Assembly (NCBI GenBank): GCA_022791355.1
Contig: JAAVYX010000091.1
Location: forward strand, 1-8,359
From: Clostridiales bacterium
GTDB lineage: Bacteria > Bacillota > Clostridia > Oscillospirales > Acutalibacteraceae
Direction: 5' to 3'
Length of the DNA: 8,359 nt
Position numbers and translations under genes: made by a program. Below the pieces are notes generated by a model that saw nothing but the letters and a program-made list of their open reading frames with translations, was not told the DNA's origin and did not search any database. This document shows positions 6,810-8,359 of this stretch, piece after piece; the stretch's first letter is position 1; each line of letters starts with the position of its first letter.

Positions 6810-6880
6810 TATAAATACGCGAAGCCGCGCCCCGCGGATAGATTCTGCGGGGCGCGGCTTCGCGTTCATGGCTTTATAGA
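6808..6880. terminator. Bidirectional transcription terminator between convergent genes
   Basis: A perfect 19-bp stem (6817-6835 with 6847-6865), almost all G-C, closes an 11-nt loop. Outside it, TCTATAAA (6808-6815) and TTTATAGA (6873-6880) form a second 8-bp inverted repeat, so a TTTATAGA tract follows the stem on both strands. On the minus strand the T-rich tract comes at once (TATTTATAGA), so termination should be stronger for the SleL-like gene. On the plus strand seven bases intervene. The remaining 6881-7010 holds no feature I can support. Confidence 0.75.
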
Positions 6881-7010
6881 TCATCCAACCGTGGCGAGAG
6901 GACAGGGCTTTGCATAGGGAAAGCAACGGACGGCCGCCGGCGATGCCGTTGATCCCATTATAGGGGACAGGACATGCGATGCAATCAGAAATACAGCGCT
7001 CGCTTTTGCG

Positions 7011-8291
7011 TTATAAAACCTTGCGCACATCGTAGGCGGCGCTGATGAAGGCCCAATTTTGCGCAAAGGGCCGCATGATCGTCCAGTAGGCCGCCCCGCG
7101 AAGACCGTATTCGTCCAGCAGGTCGAATTTCGCCTGTATGCTGCGTACATCCTCGAACCAGACCACATGCTTGCGGCCGTCGCTGAAATACTCGAAATAG
7201 GGGGACTGGGCCGTCTGGTCGAACTGGATCTGCGCGCCGCGGCGGGCCGCGATATCGACGGCATACTCGTTGCCGATGGTGGTGGCGCGGGTTACGCCGC
7301 GCTCAAAGGGCAGGATCCAGTCGTAGCCGTAGTTGGGGATTCCCATAAAGATTTTCTCAGGCGGAATCTCGCTGACCGCGTAATCCACCACCTGGCGCAC
7401 CCGGTTCAAGGGCGCGACCGCCATAGGCGGACCGTAGGTATAGCCCCATTCGTAGGTCATGAGCAGTACGGTGTCGGTCACCGCGCCAATAGCGCCGTAG
7501 TCGTGGGCCTCATAGAGCAGCCCGGCTTGGTTGGCCGAGGTTTTGGGCGCTAGGGCGGCGTTTACAAAGTAGCCCTGCTCATGCATACGGGCCGTGATCT
7601 TTTGTAAAAAGGCCGTATAGGCCGGTCCGTCCTCCGGCTGGATGTATTCGAAATCCACATCCAGGCCTATGTAACCCTTGCGTTCCATGGTTTCCAGTAA
7701 ATTGGCAATCACCTTATCCTGTAAGGCGGGACTCTCGAAAAGCGCCTTGGCCCGCGCGCCGCTGAAGTTGCCGTCCTCGGTGATGGTGGAGAAGGCCAGA
7801 ACGGGGCCGGTCTGGTACTCGTAAGCCAGGTCGACGAGGGGCTGGTCGTCCATGCCGATGAGCTCGCCGTCCAGCGTAAAGCCGTAGCTGAATACGGTCA
7901 GATAGGTGAGGTACGGCAGGGCCCGCTTCAAAACGTTTCGATTGATATGAGGATAGGCGTAGGCGTTCAGACGAATCTGCCGCCGTTTTTCATCCTGAAA
8001 ATCAATGACAATCACCTGACCCGGGTTTAGATAGGGCGCGTCAATGAGAGAAGGATTGTTTTGCAGCAGCTGCATGACGGTCACGCCGAACTGCTGGGCG
8101 ATGGTCTGTAAGGTGTCCCTGGGCTTTACCGTATAAGTAGTTTTGGGTATCAGGATAATCAGGGCCTGCCCCACAACCAGACGGCGGGGATTGCTCAGAC
8201 CGTTGTCGCTGATGATCCGTTGGGTGGAAACGCCGTATTGGTTTGCAATTTTCCAAATGCTGTCTCCCTTTTGTTGAGGTAAGATAACGAT
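7011..8291 (-). CDS. SleL/YaaH-like LysM-GH18 spore cortex-lytic enzyme, start uncertain
   Basis: The product has two N-terminal LysM domains and a GH18 domain, the layout of YaaH/SleL N-acetylglucosaminidases. These cut cortex muropeptide fragments during spore germination; LysM binds peptidoglycan. LysM1 (about 8291-8148) has QKGDSIWKIANQYGVS and NPRRLVVGQALII. LysM2 (about 8138-8001) has TYTVKPRDTLQTIAQQFGV. The GH18 strand-4 motif is GLDVDFEY, with catalytic glutamate at 7647-7649 and aspartates at 7659-7661 and 7653-7655. Read from 8291 the product is 426 residues, close to the roughly 430 usual for SleL/YaaH. No ATG, GTG or TTG lies in frame between the upstream stop (8316-8318) and GTG 8174. 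That GTG would remove LysM1 and has no ribosome binding site. 8291 is therefore the homology-based limit with an ATC codon, not a proven start. The gene is convergent with the GH172 gene. A related LysM-GH18 wall hydrolase is an alternative. Confidence 0.85.
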   Translation of the reverse strand: MVILPQQKGDSIWKIANQYGVSTQRIISDNGLSNPRRLVVGQALIILIPKTTYTVKPRDTLQTIAQQFGVTVMQLLQNNPSLIDAPYLNPGQVIVIDFQDEKRRQIRLNAYAYPHINRNVLKRALPYLTYLTVFSYGFTLDGELIGMDDQPLVDLAYEYQTGPVLAFSTITEDGNFSGARAKALFESPALQDKVIANLLETMERKGYIGLDVDFEYIQPEDGPAYTAFLQKITARMHEQGYFVNAALAPKTSANQAGLLYEAHDYGAIGAVTDTVLLMTYEWGYTYGPPMAVAPLNRVRQVVDYAVSEIPPEKIFMGIPNYGYDWILPFERGVTRATTIGNEYAVDIAARRGAQIQFDQTAQSPYFEYFSDGRKHVVWFEDVRSIQAKFDLLDEYGLRGAAYWTIMRPFAQNWAFISAAYDVRKVL

Positions 8292-8322
8292 ACCTTTTTT
8301 GTAGAGGGTGTTATCTTACCTC
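8276..8322. repeat. 13-bp perfect inverted repeat at the 5' end of the SleL-like gene
   Basis: GAGGTAAGATAAC (8276-8288) is the exact reverse complement of GTTATCTTACCTC (8310-8322), separated by 21 bp. A further 3-bp pairing (ACC 8292-8294, GGT 8307-8309) lies inside. On the minus strand the upstream arm contains the SD-like AAAGAGGT (8318-8325), and the downstream arm covers the first LysM codons. In RNA the hairpin would bury that ribosome binding site. No usable start codon lies between the arms. Confidence 0.85.
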
Positions 8323-8359
8323 TTTTTGATGTATGTTAGATAGCATAACTCTTTACGTC
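8323..8359. other. Right-edge A+T-rich sequence upstream of the SleL-like gene
   Basis: These 37 bases are A+T-rich, as an upstream intergenic region would be. On the minus strand an ATG at 8344-8346 opens an 11-codon frame ending in TAA at 8311-8313, inside the inverted repeat. Its upstream AAAGAG is only 2 nt away, so translation is doubtful. A promoter cannot be judged because the sequence ends here. Confidence 0.3.

Noticed and set aside
7059..7553. Plus-strand open frame of 164 codons opposite the SleL-like gene
   Set aside because: It lies fully inside the GH18 coding region on the other strand, with no ribosome binding site or family match.
8172..8174. GTG as the start of the SleL-like gene
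   Set aside because: It would cut off LysM1, which is clearly encoded upstream in the same frame, and there is no Shine-Dalgarno sequence before it.
8041..8256. Minus-strand open frame of 71 codons overlapping LysM1
   Set aside because: It is the shifted-frame shadow of the LysM1-LysM2 coding sequence. The LysM motifs are in the other frame.
8276..8322. Terminal inverted repeat of a mobile element
   Set aside because: The arms are only 21 bp apart, with no room for a transposase, no target-site duplication and no second copy in the window.
8336..8359. C-terminal end of an upstream minus-strand gene (seven codons, then TAA)
   Set aside because: Seven residues cannot be tied to any family, and an open frame this short at the edge is expected by chance.

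Overview
The window has the look of a fragment from a GC-rich, spore-forming Bacillota bacterium of the Clostridia type. The first gene is AddA, the Gram-positive counterpart of RecB. The middle gene is a secreted enzyme with a type I dockerin, a module best known from cellulosome-forming Clostridia. The last gene is a LysM-GH18 protein of the YaaH/SleL spore-cortex hydrolase type. The genus cannot be told from this sequence. Base 1 falls inside addA, so the left edge is a cut and not a gene boundary. The right edge lies just upstream of the 5' end of the last gene.

Layout: (1) 1-2460, plus strand: the C-terminal two thirds of AddA, with helicase motifs III-VI, a linker made of a 15-bp minisatellite, and a PD-(D/E)XK nuclease domain. 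(2) 2461-2878: a 418-bp intergenic region with a weak hairpin, a good sigma-A-like promoter, a strong leader hairpin and a clear ribosome binding site. (3) 2879-6799, plus strand: a 1306-residue secreted modular protein. Its order is signal peptide, discoidin-like module, CBM35-like module, second discoidin-like module, GH172 (DUF2961) catalytic domain, second CBM35-like module, Big2 domain, dockerin. (4) 6800-7010: a convergent intergenic region with a very stable bidirectional hairpin. (5) About 8291 down to 7011, minus strand: a two-LysM, GH18 SleL-like enzyme whose start codon cannot be found, next to a 13-bp perfect inverted repeat.

The three genes do not form one operon. AddA belongs to housekeeping double-strand-break repair. 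The dockerin GH172 enzyme has its own promoter and probably works outside the cell on a furanose-containing glycan, perhaps mounted on a cohesin scaffold encoded elsewhere. The SleL-like protein would act in the spore during germination.

I found no CRISPR array, transposase, tRNA, rRNA or defence cassette. The points most worth a second look are the dockerin-bearing GH172 architecture with a correctly spaced catalytic pair (E885/E906), the glutamine-phased minisatellite in AddA that ends in a sliding-clamp-like QLSFF motif, and the missing start codon beside an inverted repeat at the 5' end of the SleL-like gene.
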